Shown here piece after piece: positions 33,619 through 42,260 of a stretch of 64,000 bases of DNA. The stretch covers positions 186,001 through 250,000 of the forward strand of contig NZ_BMUF01000010.1 in the NCBI RefSeq assembly GCF_014650055.1. Direction: 5' to 3'. The translations under genes and the position numbers were made by a program. Under the pieces are notes generated by a model. The model was not told the origin of the DNA and searched no databases. It saw only the letters and a program-made list of their open reading frames with translations. This DNA comes from Streptomyces malachitofuscus. Lineage in GTDB: Bacteria > Actinomycetota > Actinomycetes > Streptomycetales > Streptomycetaceae. Each line of letters starts with the position of its first letter. Positions within the stretch are counted from its first letter, which is position 1.

Positions 33619-34500
33619 TTGCCCTCACGCACCACCCAACCCCCCGTGCCGGCACTGACTGCCTCGATCCGCCTCGGGGTCGCCCTGGTCGGCACAATCG
33701 GCTTCGCCCTCTCCTACGACGCCCTGCGGCAGATGGCCGTCGCCATCCACATCCGCGGAGTCCTCACATACGCCTTCCCGTTGGTGATCGACGGGTTCAT
33801 CGCCATCGGCGTCGCCGCCCTGCTCATCCTGCGCACCGCACCCTGGCGCTCACGTCTGTACGTCTGGGCACTCGTCGGGCTCGCCACGGTCACGAGCATC
33901 TGGGCCAACGCCCTGCACGCCATCCGCCTCAACCAGCAGGCACGCACCGCCGGACTGCACCTGGACGACATCACCGTCGGCGCCCTGTCCGCCATCGCCC
34001 CTCTCGCGCTCGCCGGCGCGGTCCACCTCGACCTCGTCATCCGCCGCCACCCCACACCCCGCGCCCAAGAGGCTGCCGCCACAACGAGCCAAACGGTCGG
34101 CCACAGCCACAACGGCAGACACAGTGCCGAGCCGCCTGCCCGTTCGGACGATCAGACCTCCCTGCCGAAGAAGGTGCGGTGCTCGCCCGATGTGGCCGAG
34201 CGCGCGGACGTAGCGGAGGCAGCAGTCAAGGTGCCGCAGGCCCCGACGCCGCTCACCAAAGAAGGCGGCCACGAACGCGACGCCACCTTCGACGAGCTGC
34301 TCGCTATCGCCCGCACCGCACCACTGGGACGCGGGGACCGCGCCTCACGTCGCAACATCGAGGCGGCCATCCGCGGCGCTGGGTACCGCATCGGCAAGGA
34401 CCGCCTGACCCTGATCAAGGACCACGTACAGGCCGAACTCGACCAGGCCGCCCGCCGGCGGCAGGCCGAGCCCGACAAGGAACCCGTCGGCGCCCACTGA
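33619..34500 (+). CDS. DUF2637 membrane protein with C-terminal DNA-binding-like tail
   Basis: A 293-residue protein. Four predicted membrane segments lie in the first 125 residues (LGVALVGTIGFALSYDAL, FPLVIDGFIAIGVAALLIL, LYVWALVGLATVTSIWANAL, ALSAIAPLALAGAVHL). A polar tail follows, with a helix-rich end (ASRRNIEAAIRGAGYRIGKD). DUF2637 proteins occur with actinomycete plasmid transfer genes as spread-like proteins. It starts at TTG 33619 with GGAG before it; the 192-bp gap upstream holds nothing clear. Confidence 0.82.
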   Translation: MPSRTTQPPVPALTASIRLGVALVGTIGFALSYDALRQMAVAIHIRGVLTYAFPLVIDGFIAIGVAALLILRTAPWRSRLYVWALVGLATVTSIWANALHAIRLNQQARTAGLHLDDITVGALSAIAPLALAGAVHLDLVIRRHPTPRAQEAAATTSQTVGHSHNGRHSAEPPARSDDQTSLPKKVRCSPDVAERADVAEAAVKVPQAPTPLTKEGGHERDATFDELLAIARTAPLGRGDRASRRNIEAAIRGAGYRIGKDRLTLIKDHVQAELDQAARRRQAEPDKEPVGAH

Positions 34501-34543
34501 GCCCGCAGGCACGCCCGTCACCCTCGCGCTCGACTCCTCCCGT

Positions 34544-34572
34544 TCGTCCCCGCACAGCCCGGCGCGGGACGA
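34544..34572. promoter_or_regulatory. inverted repeat upstream of the mobilization genes (oriT candidate)
   Basis: TCGTCCC (34544-34550) and GGGACGA (34566-34572) flank 15 bases in the gap before the MobC-like gene. Relaxase nick sites commonly lie next to such hairpins beside mob genes. This is position-based inference only. Confidence 0.35.
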
Positions 34573-34622
34573 GCGGTCTTGGAGCCATGACCTCTTTCCC
34601 ACCACGCACGGAGAACCGCACA

Positions 34623-35273
34623 ATGCACGACCCGCACCACGAAGTCCCAAGCCTGCCGCAGCAGATGACCGCTACCGCCAACAGCGCAGCAAGGTATGAC
34701 GCTGGACCGTCCAAGGGCCGGTCCAACGCGGACACCTCCGCCCCGGGGGTGGCGGAGGACCTCGGGCACCGGGGGGTGCCCGAGGAGGAAACGCCAGCCG
34801 ACGCGGCCGAGCAGTCCCCCGCCGCGCTCGCCGACGAAGTCACCCTGCGTCGTATCGCTCGCCGGCGTACCCGCGAGAGCGTCCAGCGCAAAGAGCGTGT
34901 CGACGTCCGCTACAGCGCCGACGAGAAGTTCCGGATCCTCGCCCGTGCCCGCAAGATGGGCATCGCCGGCGCCCACCTCGTCGGCGCCGTCATCATGGCC
35001 TATCTCGACGGCGACCTCTCCGTGGGCCTGGCTGGGCAGCGCACCCAGCTCGACGACTGCCTCGACAAGCTCGACGCCCTGCGGGCCCAGGTCGCCCGCA
35101 TCGGCAACAACGTCAACCAGATCGCCCACCGCCTCAACGCCGGAGGCGATCCGCACCCTGTGGACACCGCTGTCCTCGCCCAGACCGAGCGCACCCTGGA
35201 CGCCGTCCGCGCCGCCATCGGCGACATCGCGCAGACCATGAACCACGCCGTCTCCGCGAGGGCGGCCCGGTGA
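34623..35273 (+). CDS. MobC-like mobilization accessory protein
   Basis: A 216-residue protein. Residues about 90-130 form a ribbon-helix-helix-like unit (RVDVRYSADEKFRILARARK) and about 145-180 the MobC signature (LRAQVARIGNNVNQIAHRLN). It helps a relaxase open the origin of transfer. The ATG at 34623 has GGAG nine bases upstream; an earlier ATG at 34587 has poor spacing. Its TGA overlaps the relaxase GTG by four bases, so they are coupled. Confidence 0.88.
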   Translation: MHDPHHEVPSLPQQMTATANSAARYDAGPSKGRSNADTSAPGVAEDLGHRGVPEEETPADAAEQSPAALADEVTLRRIARRRTRESVQRKERVDVRYSADEKFRILARARKMGIAGAHLVGAVIMAYLDGDLSVGLAGQRTQLDDCLDKLDALRAQVARIGNNVNQIAHRLNAGGDPHPVDTAVLAQTERTLDAVRAAIGDIAQTMNHAVSARAAR

Positions 35274-36943
35274 TCGCCAAGATCGGCAGCGGCAAGAGCA
35301 CCGCCGGCCTGATCCGGTATCTGTTCGACACGAAGAAGGCCAAGGACCACACCGACCCGCACCTGGTCGCCTCCTGGGACGGCTTCGCTTCCGATCCCGG
35401 CCGCGCCGACGACTTCGACGCCACAAAGCTGCGGCTCGTGGCCGACCTCGACCTGCGGGTCAAGCAAGCCCGCCGACTGGGCCGGGCGCCCGAGCGGCAC
35501 GTGTGGCACTGCTCGGTACGTGCCGCCCCCGGCGACCGGCACCTCACCGACGCCGAGTGGGCCGACATCGCCCACCGGATTGTGGCGGCCACCGGCATCG
35601 CGCCACAAGGCGATCCCGACGGGTGCCGGTGGGTCGCCGTACGCCACGCGGACGACCACATCCACATCGCCGCCACCAAGGTCCGAGGCGACCTGCGCAC
35701 CGCCCGCCACTGGAACGACTACCTGACGGCGGACAAGGAACTCGCGGCCATCGAGAAGGAATACGGCCTGAAGAGGGTGGTGCGCGGCGACCGCACCGCC
35801 GCCCAGCGCCCCACCCGCGCCGAGACGGAGAAGGCCCGCCGCGCCGGCAAGACCCAGACCTCCCGCGAACGCCTGCGCACCACCGTCCGTCAGCTGGTGT
35901 CCATCGCCACCGGCCCGCAGGAGTTCCTCCACTTGCTCGACGGCGTCGAGGGCGTCCTCGTCGACGTCCAGCACTTCCCCTCCGGTGACCTACGCGGGTA
36001 CAAGGTGGCCGTGGAAGGCGACACCAATGCCGCCGGTGAACCGGTCTGGTTCTCCGGCGCCAAACTCGCCCCCGACCTGTCCTTCCCCAAGATCCGCGAA
36101 CGCCTCGCCGACATCGAAGCTCCGCCCGTCACCAAGCCGGGCAGCCGGCGCGGGCCCAGCCCCTGGCACCAGGCCACCGCTGCGGCCGAGCGCATTCTCC
36201 ACCACCTCGACCACGGCGACGAGGCAGCCGCCCAGGCCCACATCGCGGCCTTCGGCGAAGCCGTCGACCTCCTACCGCTGGTCGCCCCCAGCCATCTGCG
36301 GCCACATCTGCAGCAGGCCGCCACCGCGTTCGAACGTGCCACCCGCTCCCGCATGCGCGCCCAGCAGGACCAGGCCCGCGCCCTCCAGAGCGCCGTACGC
36401 GCTCTGCGCACCGCTCCGGTCATCGGCGGCGGCTCCGGGCTGGCGATGTTCCTCGACATCGCCGTCCTCGTCGTCATCGCCACAGCCCGCTGGCACCAAG
36501 CCCGCCGGCACGACCAGCAGGTCGCCGCCGCCCACCAGGCCCTTGTCCATCTGCAGGCCGCGTACCAGCAGGCTGCTGCCGAGCCGCTGGCCGCCCTGGC
36601 CCAGCGTCCACCACCGGCCCGCACCGTGGAAAGGCACGCCCAGCGGATCCTCATGATCGTGCCCGAACACGCTCAGCGAGTCCTCGACGACCCCGGCTGG
36701 CCGGCTCTGGCCGCCGCCCTGACCGAAGCCGAGACCGCCGGCCACGACGCCGAGCTGCTCCTCCAGCATGCCGCCCGCCAGCGCACCCTGGACGACGCCC
36801 ACTCCACCGCCAGGACCCTCACCTGGCGTGTCCAACGCCTCGCCGCCCGGCAGGTCCCCGGCGTGCAGGCACGAGCCGCCCGAGCCCACACGAGCGCGAC
36901 AGCGCGACCGGCACGTCGCGAGCTGCGACGAGGACCGCTATGA
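35270..36943 (+). CDS. relaxase / mobilization nuclease
   Basis: A 557-residue MobA/VirD2-type relaxase. The N-terminal domain has the typical opening KIGSGKSTAGLIRYLFDTK, then HVWHCSVRAAPGDRHLTDAE (motif II region, about 76-95) and the metal-binding histidine motif HADDHIHIAATKVRG at about 126-140. The catalytic Tyr is probably in the N-terminal part (RYLF). The middle is alpha-helical, with one hydrophobic segment (GLAMFLDIAVLVVIATARW) at about 389-407. Its GTG overlaps the MobC stop. Confidence 0.9.
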   Translation: MIAKIGSGKSTAGLIRYLFDTKKAKDHTDPHLVASWDGFASDPGRADDFDATKLRLVADLDLRVKQARRLGRAPERHVWHCSVRAAPGDRHLTDAEWADIAHRIVAATGIAPQGDPDGCRWVAVRHADDHIHIAATKVRGDLRTARHWNDYLTADKELAAIEKEYGLKRVVRGDRTAAQRPTRAETEKARRAGKTQTSRERLRTTVRQLVSIATGPQEFLHLLDGVEGVLVDVQHFPSGDLRGYKVAVEGDTNAAGEPVWFSGAKLAPDLSFPKIRERLADIEAPPVTKPGSRRGPSPWHQATAAAERILHHLDHGDEAAAQAHIAAFGEAVDLLPLVAPSHLRPHLQQAATAFERATRSRMRAQQDQARALQSAVRALRTAPVIGGGSGLAMFLDIAVLVVIATARWHQARRHDQQVAAAHQALVHLQAAYQQAAAEPLAALAQRPPPARTVERHAQRILMIVPEHAQRVLDDPGWPALAAALTEAETAGHDAELLLQHAARQRTLDDAHSTARTLTWRVQRLAARQVPGVQARAARAHTSATARPARRELRRGPL

Positions 36944-37254
36944 GGGACAACGACCACCCGTACGAGCCAATCTGGCGACACCAGCTGGCGAGCGTAGATC
37001 CGCTGCAGCCGCCTCTACCTACTACCTATGCGGCTTCAGCCCCACGCGGAGGCGAGGACTCGCCTCCGCAGATCGACGACACCCTCGTTCTCCCGGCTGA
37101 CAGCCCAGCACCAGGAGATCGAACAGCTACGGGAGCAGGCTGCCGCCGCCGGCAACGTGCGGCGTGGCTGTGTCAGTTTCTGTGGGAGTTGTTTCACGGT
37201 GGCTTCGGGAGTCATTCCGCCGGCTTCTCGGTGATCAACAACGGTGAGTTCTGA
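36940..37254 (+). pseudogene. frameshifted small gene after the relaxase
   Basis: An ATG overlaps the relaxase stop (ATGA) and reads MRDNDHPYEPIWRHQLASVD in one frame. Near 37095 the plausible reading moves to the next frame, which gives SRLTAQHQEIEQLREQAAAA, a natural-looking coiled helix. Both halves look like parts of one small protein split by a shift of one base. The rest of either frame looks random. It could instead be an intact odd 104-residue protein. Confidence 0.45.
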
Positions 37255-37704
37255 TGTCACTCGCGGTGTCGGGGCTTCACCGCGGGTGGGCATTCTGGCT
37301 TTCTGCCGCCTCGCGGGCCGGTTCCATGGAGACCGTGTTGCTGTTCGTCGCCCGCGTTCCTGCGGACTGGCCGACCAGGGAAGGTGGACAGCGCAACAGG
37401 TCGGTCGGGGCCGGGGTGTGCCCTGTTGGCCCTCTCGGGAAGAGGGCCGAGGGCGTATCCATGACATAGACCCCAGCGGTGCTCGGCAGGAGCTCGGGAC
37501 GCTCTCAGAAGCACCCGACCCGTTGGACGCCCCGGACACGGTCCCGGGCGGCAGCGCCGTCTTTGGGGAGACAGGCGTCTGTGCGTCCCTGGTCAGGCGC
37601 TCACAGGCTCTGACCAGGGGCATTCCAGCGTTCGTGGTTCCCCGATCCGTGCAGGGTGGCTGCGTGCGTCTTTGTGCCGTGCAGGCCAGGCAGTGGCGAG
37701 TCCC
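37255..37704. other. 450-bp region without a recognisable gene
   Basis: Open frames on both strands here are poor in codon bias and give arginine/serine-rich sequences without domains. It separates the mobilization genes from the cargo and may be decayed DNA. Confidence 0.4.
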
Positions 37705-37708
37705 GTGG

Positions 37709-37774
37709 GGAGTAGGCTGCAGTGACCGAGGGCATTGCGTGCGCGGGCGGCCGTGCCGGCGCCGTTCTTGGCGA
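37709..37774 (+). promoter_or_regulatory. conserved leader of DUF5994 gene 1
   Basis: GGAGTA at 37709, ACCGAGGGCATT at 37725 and GCCGTTCTTGGCGA at 37761, ending 48 bp before the start codon. The same blocks at nearly the same distances occur before DUF5994 genes 2 and 3. Confidence 0.6.
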
Positions 37775-37822
37775 ACGACAATGCCAGGCCGGTGAGACCG
37801 TGCCTGGAGGCAGGTTCACGTC

Positions 37823-38302
37823 ATGGAACCGACTGCCGATCAAGTCGCACTCAGCGTAGTCCCCTCTCCACCGCTGCCGGCCCGGCTATCGCTGGCTCCA
37901 TACGCAGCCGTCCCGGGCGGATTCGACGGAGCCTGGTGGCCGTACTCCCGCAATCTCTCCGACGAACTTCCCGCCCTGGTGGAAGCGATGGACGGGGTGG
38001 GCACCATCACCAGAGTCCTTCTGGGGATCGGGCTGTGGCCCGACATCCCGCACCGGATCTCCGTCGGCGGGCACGTCGTGACCGCAGGCTGGTTCGTGTC
38101 CGATCACGAACAGCACGAGATCATGCTCTGCTCCTATCGTGACGGGTTTCGCACCCTGCTCATCGTTCCTCCCACGACGGAGCCTGACACCGCAGCCTGG
38201 CTGATGAATAGGCCCGTACCGGTCGACAACAGCAGCACCGCCACCGAACTGCTGGCCATGGCAACGGCCCGCTTCGACGCCCCTGTTGAAGGTCCGCAGT
38301 GA
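37823..38302 (+). CDS. DUF5994 family protein (copy 1)
   Basis: A 159-residue protein of the actinomycete DUF5994 family. It has the core FDGAWWPYSRNLSDELPALV (about 35-54), a GTITRVLLGIGLWPDIPHRI middle and an LLIVPPTTEPDTAAWLMNR C-terminal part. No catalytic motif or membrane segment is known. GGAGG lies upstream of the ATG. It is the first of four paralogues within 6 kb. Confidence 0.85.
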   Translation: MEPTADQVALSVVPSPPLPARLSLAPYAAVPGGFDGAWWPYSRNLSDELPALVEAMDGVGTITRVLLGIGLWPDIPHRISVGGHVVTAGWFVSDHEQHEIMLCSYRDGFRTLLIVPPTTEPDTAAWLMNRPVPVDNSSTATELLAMATARFDAPVEGPQ

Positions 38303-38346
38303 TCGGACTGCCGATGTGAGGCGTTCTGTCTGAGCACGGCCTGGAC

Positions 38347-38756
38347 GTGCCGAGCCGCCTCGTTCAGCCGGCTTCAGCCCGTTCGGCCTGCGCCTTGGGG
38401 GTCGTCGGCGACGCCACCGGCGTCCTCGCCCAGGGCGCCACCGGCGTCCTCGACACCGACGAGCCGGACGTGCCGATGCGCACCGACACCCTTTTCGACG
38501 CCGCCGGCCTCACAAAGATCCTCGCCGTCTGGTCCTCCATCGGCGCCCTGCGGGAAGACGGAACCCTCGACCGGCTCCCGGCACCACTGCCGAGGAGGAC
38601 GTCTGGGTCCACTACGGCTTCAGCGGCACAGGCATGTGGATCGCCCCCATCGACGGCCGGTGGGCGGTACTTTTGGCCAACGAGCTCTACTACTCCCGCG
38701 ACCGCAAACCGCTGAACGGTGTCCGTAACGCCTTCCGAAAGCTGGCTTTCACTTAG
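38347..38756 (+). pseudogene. serine hydrolase (beta-lactamase class C-like) remnant with internal deletion
   Basis: The first part (to about 38590) reads TLFDAAGLTKILAVWSSIGA, the Ser-x-x-Lys region of class C beta-lactamase-type esterases, although the usual serine is replaced by Leu (GLTK). The frame then changes and a piece of the C-terminal domain follows, HYGFSGTGMWIAPIDGRWAV up to the stop at 38756. About 200 residues of the usual protein between these parts are missing, so it is non-functional. Confidence 0.75.
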
Positions 38757-39509
38757 GGACCAAATCCTCCTGGCGTGGGATGTTTCGCTCGGAGGGGTTC
38801 GGAGACCCGGTGAGCGGAGGTCGCGTCGTGTGCGGGTTCGGAAGTGAGCTGGCATTCAATTCGTCCACCCGCACTGCCGTCCGGCTTCGATCGCGGGCGG
38901 CAGCGCTGTGGGCGTATTCAGGGGGCTGCGCGGCGGCCAGTGCTGGTCCGGAGCCGGGCGCATCCTGTGGCACCTGCCGCGACAGGGCAGGGACGGGGTG
39001 GCGCCCCTGCCCTTACCCCGTCGGCCCTCGACTGTGAGGTACGCATCCTTCGACGCAGCCGCTTCCCCATCGCCCCGGCTTCGCCCTGCTGGTAGCCGAG
39101 ACGACGGTGCTGGTCGGTTGCGCCTTCGGTTTTCCGGTGGGCTCCGACGGCCGGCAGGGCGGCGGAACGCGCCAGGAGATCATCCAGCGGCTCACTACCC
39201 GGGCACGGTTCGTCGTCCTCACCCAGGTCGTGGCCCATCCGCACGCTCAGCACCGCGACATCGCCCGCCGGCCGCAACAGCGTCTGCTCACAGACCTGCA
39301 CTCCTCCCTCGGGGTCACCCTGCTGCATCCTGCCGACCATGCAGGACAAGCCGCCTTCTCGTCCTGGGGCTGGCAGAACATGGGTGAGGTCGTGGGGCTG
39401 CACGGCGCCGTCGCCCCTGCGTGCTGACCTTGTCCGCCGAAGGAACAGCTCTTGCACGCCGGTGATGCGGCAGTGCGAAGCCGGCGTGCCACGCCGTCTG
39501 CCACAGCCG
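38757..39509 (+). pseudogene. decayed region with a GNAT-like gene remnant
   Basis: From about 39075 to 39450 one plus-strand frame reads GFALLVAETTVLVGCAFGFP, then RFVVLTQVVAHPHAQHRDIA and LLHPADHAGQAAFSSWGWQN, a pattern like acetyltransferases (strand 4, CoA loop, last helix). The start lies in another frame (LRRSRFPIAP), one base out of register, and no ribosome site is seen. The first 300 bp of the region hold nothing recognisable. Confidence 0.5.
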
Positions 39510-39573
39510 GGAGTAATCTGAGGCATACCGAGAACTTCCGGGCGCACGATGACGGCGGCGCCGTTCCCGGCGA
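39510..39573 (+). promoter_or_regulatory. conserved leader of DUF5994 gene 2
   Basis: GGAGTA at 39510, ACCGAG at 39527 and GCCGTTCCCGGCGA at 39560. The start codon is 116 bp after the GGAGTA box, as in gene 3. Confidence 0.6.
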
Positions 39574-39625
39574 GTGACACGAGACGGGCAGCCGGAAACC
39601 GCACGGCCCGGAACGGGATCGCACG

Positions 39626-40387
39626 ATGAACGCCATCACACAGCGCGCCGAAGGTACGGCGCCAGGTGACGGACACTCCTACCCCATGCCCTTGCCCCGG
39701 CTGCGCCTCACGCCGGACGTCAGCCATGGCCCGCTGGACGGCGCATGGTGGCCGCGCTGCGACGCACTGGAACTGGAACTGCCCGTACTGGTCGGCTCCC
39801 TGGATCCGGGCATCGGCACCGTCACCCGTGTGACCGTGGAAACGGCCGCCTGGCCCGATGCCCCGCAGGAGGTGATGGCGCCCGGCCACGTGGTCGAGGT
39901 GGTGCTGACCGATTCCGCCGCCGAGGCGCATGCCATCACCCTGGACTGCGGCACCGTGGGGAGCTGGGAACTGCTGGTGATCCCCACGGAAGAGCCGGCC
40001 CGAGTGGCCACCCGGCTGCTGACCGCTGCTGCCGACCCCGCGAACCCACTGTCGGCTCCGTGCCTGCCGGCACTCGCCGAGAGCGGCCCCGACGGACAGG
40101 ACACATGGGAGTCGGAAGGAGGAGCCGGACCCGGTAAGCAGCCCGTCCGGCTCCGCACGACCGGCGGGCCGGGCATGCACGACCGCATGATGGAACCATG
40201 GCACCGACAGATCCTTTGTCATCCGGGCCCGCCCCCGCCCCTAGCGTCACCACGGAAGGTGAGGGAATGCCAGCAGGGCAACGCCCGGACCGGTCCGAGA
40301 GCTTCGGGGAAGCTGTTCTCGGAAAGATCCTCGACAGCGCGCACGAACTGCCGCCCCACCTCATCGGGCCCCTGGTCGCCGACGTGA
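39626..40387 (+). CDS. DUF5994 family protein (copy 2), C-terminus probably out of frame
   Basis: The family part covers about residues 25-175 (GPLDGAWWPRCDALELELPV, LDPGIGTVTRVTVETAAWPD, SWELLVIPTEEPARVATRLL, and DTWESEGGAG near the usual end). After about residue 190 it runs on for 60 residues of unlike, proline- and arginine-rich sequence and overlaps the next gene by 190 bp. This suggests a small frameshift or loss of the original stop near 40190. The N-terminal core is intact. Confidence 0.75.
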   Translation: MNAITQRAEGTAPGDGHSYPMPLPRLRLTPDVSHGPLDGAWWPRCDALELELPVLVGSLDPGIGTVTRVTVETAAWPDAPQEVMAPGHVVEVVLTDSAAEAHAITLDCGTVGSWELLVIPTEEPARVATRLLTAAADPANPLSAPCLPALAESGPDGQDTWESEGGAGPGKQPVRLRTTGGPGMHDRMMEPWHRQILCHPGPPPPLASPRKVRECQQGNARTGPRASGKLFSERSSTARTNCRPTSSGPWSPT

Positions 40388-41460
40388 TGGGACAGCTCGG
40401 TGGCCGCCGTCCGCAGGTGCTGTTGCAGGACTACGGCCAGTTGGTGCTCGCACCGCTGCCCGGGGAGGGCCTCAGCGGCGGGGAACCGCAGGTGATCGAC
40501 GACTCCGAGGCGGGCCGCTGCTTTCTCGACGCCGTCCCTGTCGAGGTGCCTCAGGAGGGCGGCGTCCGGGTCCATCTGCCCCTGCTGGACGGCGGTGACC
40601 AGGTGGGAGTCCTGGCGGTGACGCTGGACAGCGTCGACGATGACGACCGCCGCCTGCTGCTCAGAATCTCCGGCCTGGTGGCCGACCTTCTGGTGACCAA
40701 GCACGGCTACTCCGACCTGTTCTTCGACGTCCGACGCGATGAGGGGATGAGCGTCGCCGCGGAGATCCAGTGGTCGCTGCTGCCACCTCTGGCCATGATC
40801 ATGCCCCGGGTCGCCGTGGCCGGGATCCTGGAACCCGCCTACGACGTGGGCGGCGACAGCTTCGACTACGCGCTGAACGGCGATGTCCTCCACGTGGTCA
40901 TGATCGACGCGATGGGGCACGGGCTGGACGCGGCCACGATGGCCACCGTGGCCATCGGCGCCTACCGCCATGCCCGCCGCTCCGGCATCGGGCTGTTGGA
41001 GATCTACGCGTTCATGGACCGCGCCGTGGCCGAGCAGTTCGGTCCCGAGCACTTCGTCACCGCGCAGATGCTGCAGCTGGACACGACCACGGGGCGGGTG
41101 CAGTGGGTCAACGCCGGGCACCCGCCGCCGATCCTCGTCCGCGACCACCGCGTCGCACAGCGTCTGGTCGCCCCGACGACCCTTCCCGTCGGCCTGGGCG
41201 GTTCGGAGCCTCGGGTGAGCGAACTGGGGCTGGTGCCCGGGGACCGAGTCCTCTGCTTCACCGACGGAGTGGTCGAGGAACACAAGAGCGGCGGGGAGGA
41301 GTTCGGCGAGGACCAGCTGATCGACTGCGTGAACCAGCTGGAGAGGACCGGCCGCGGCATCCGGGCGGTGACGCGCTCCCTGTCCCACACGCTCAAGCAG
41401 GCGCGCGGCGGACAGACCAGCGACGACGCGACGCTGCTCATGGTGGAGTGGCGCGGCTGA
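40198..41460 (+). CDS. SpoIIE/PP2C-type serine phosphatase
   Basis: A 420-residue phosphatase of the RsbU/SpoIIE type, which dephosphorylates anti-anti-sigma (STAS) proteins. The N-terminal part (about 1-170) looks like a GAF-type sensor (VLLQDYGQLVLAPLPGEG and HLPLLDGGDQVGVLAVTLD). The catalytic domain holds IQWSLLPP, YDVGGDSFDYALNGD (metal Asp residues), VMIDAMGHGLDAATMATVAI, VNAGHPPPIL and CFTDGVVEE, all standard. A later ATG at 40267 is also possible. It stands between DUF5994 genes and upstream of a STAS gene, suggesting one partner-switching pathway. Confidence 0.9.
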   Translation: MAPTDPLSSGPAPAPSVTTEGEGMPAGQRPDRSESFGEAVLGKILDSAHELPPHLIGPLVADVMGQLGGRRPQVLLQDYGQLVLAPLPGEGLSGGEPQVIDDSEAGRCFLDAVPVEVPQEGGVRVHLPLLDGGDQVGVLAVTLDSVDDDDRRLLLRISGLVADLLVTKHGYSDLFFDVRRDEGMSVAAEIQWSLLPPLAMIMPRVAVAGILEPAYDVGGDSFDYALNGDVLHVVMIDAMGHGLDAATMATVAIGAYRHARRSGIGLLEIYAFMDRAVAEQFGPEHFVTAQMLQLDTTTGRVQWVNAGHPPPILVRDHRVAQRLVAPTTLPVGLGGSEPRVSELGLVPGDRVLCFTDGVVEEHKSGGEEFGEDQLIDCVNQLERTGRGIRAVTRSLSHTLKQARGGQTSDDATLLMVEWRG

Positions 41461-41546
41461 CCTCTCGTCCCCGCCGTCCGTCACCGTTGCACGGCCGCAG
41501 GTACCGCACATCCGTGCGATCACTACGCCTCGCCGCCGGTCAACGC

Positions 41547-41612
41547 GGAGTAGTGTGGGCAGTACCGAGGGCATTTCGCACACCGGCTGCCACGCCGGGT
41601 CGTCCTCGGCGA
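41547..41612 (+). promoter_or_regulatory. conserved leader of DUF5994 gene 3
   Basis: GGAGTAGTGTGGG at 41547, ACCGAGGGCATT at 41564 (identical over 12 bases to gene 1) and GTCGTCCTCGGCGA at 41599. The start codon is 116 bp after GGAGTA. Confidence 0.6.
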
Positions 41613-41662
41613 AGGATGACACCCGGGCCGCGGCACAGGTGGCCCGGAGACGGGTCCGCGTC

Positions 41663-42259
41663 ATGTCGGCGACCTTGTACCCCACCCTGCCGCACCGCGA
41701 GCCCGTCGCAGCCCCGGCCGCACGTCTCGCGCTGAAGACCGACGGCGCCTCCCGCGGGCTGCTGGACGGAGCCTGGTGGCCACGGTCCCGGGACCTGCTC
41801 AGCGAACTGCCGGCGCTCACGGACGTGTTGGACCCCCTGTGGGGCCGCATCACCCGTATCGCCGTCAACCCGGAGCACTGGCCGGTCATCCCGCGCAAGA
41901 TCCCCGTGAGCGGGCACATCGTCAAGGTCGGCTGGTTCACATCGGAGATCGACCCGCACAAACTGCTGCTGCTCTCCTACGGCACCAGCCGCTGGGATCT
42001 CCTCGTCGTTCCGCCCGAGACCGGTGCGCAGTCGGCGGCCCGTCTGATGGCAGCCGTATCCGACCACGACGGCCCGCCCCTGACCGCGAGCGCGTACATC
42101 GCCGCGGAAGCGGCCCGGCACGCCGTCTCCCCCACCGACCAGCCACTGGACCCGGGCGAGGCATGGGAGTACGAGGGCGGCGCCTCGGCGGTGTCCGCGG
42201 CCGGCACCGGACAGACCGGTCCGCCAGGGCCGGCCAGCCGGCTGATCATCGGTATGTGA
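41663..42259 (+). CDS. DUF5994 family protein (copy 3)
   Basis: A 198-residue protein and the most regular of the four copies. It has LKTDGASRGLLDGAWWPRSR (about 29-48), DLLSELPALTDVLDPLWGRI, HWPVIPRKIPVSGHIVKVGW and SRWDLLVVPPETGAQSAARL, and ends with an acidic tail (DPGEAWEYEGGAS). The ATG at 41663 follows GGAGA; the frame upstream has no family sequence. Function unknown. Confidence 0.88.
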   Translation: MSATLYPTLPHREPVAAPAARLALKTDGASRGLLDGAWWPRSRDLLSELPALTDVLDPLWGRITRIAVNPEHWPVIPRKIPVSGHIVKVGWFTSEIDPHKLLLLSYGTSRWDLLVVPPETGAQSAARLMAAVSDHDGPPLTASAYIAAEAARHAVSPTDQPLDPGEAWEYEGGASAVSAAGTGQTGPPGPASRLIIGM

Positions 42260-42260
42260 G

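Noticed and set aside
37244..37795. 183-codon frame before DUF5994 copy 1
   Set aside because: Poor codon bias, many arginine and cysteine residues, no domain, and it covers the conserved leader of the next gene.
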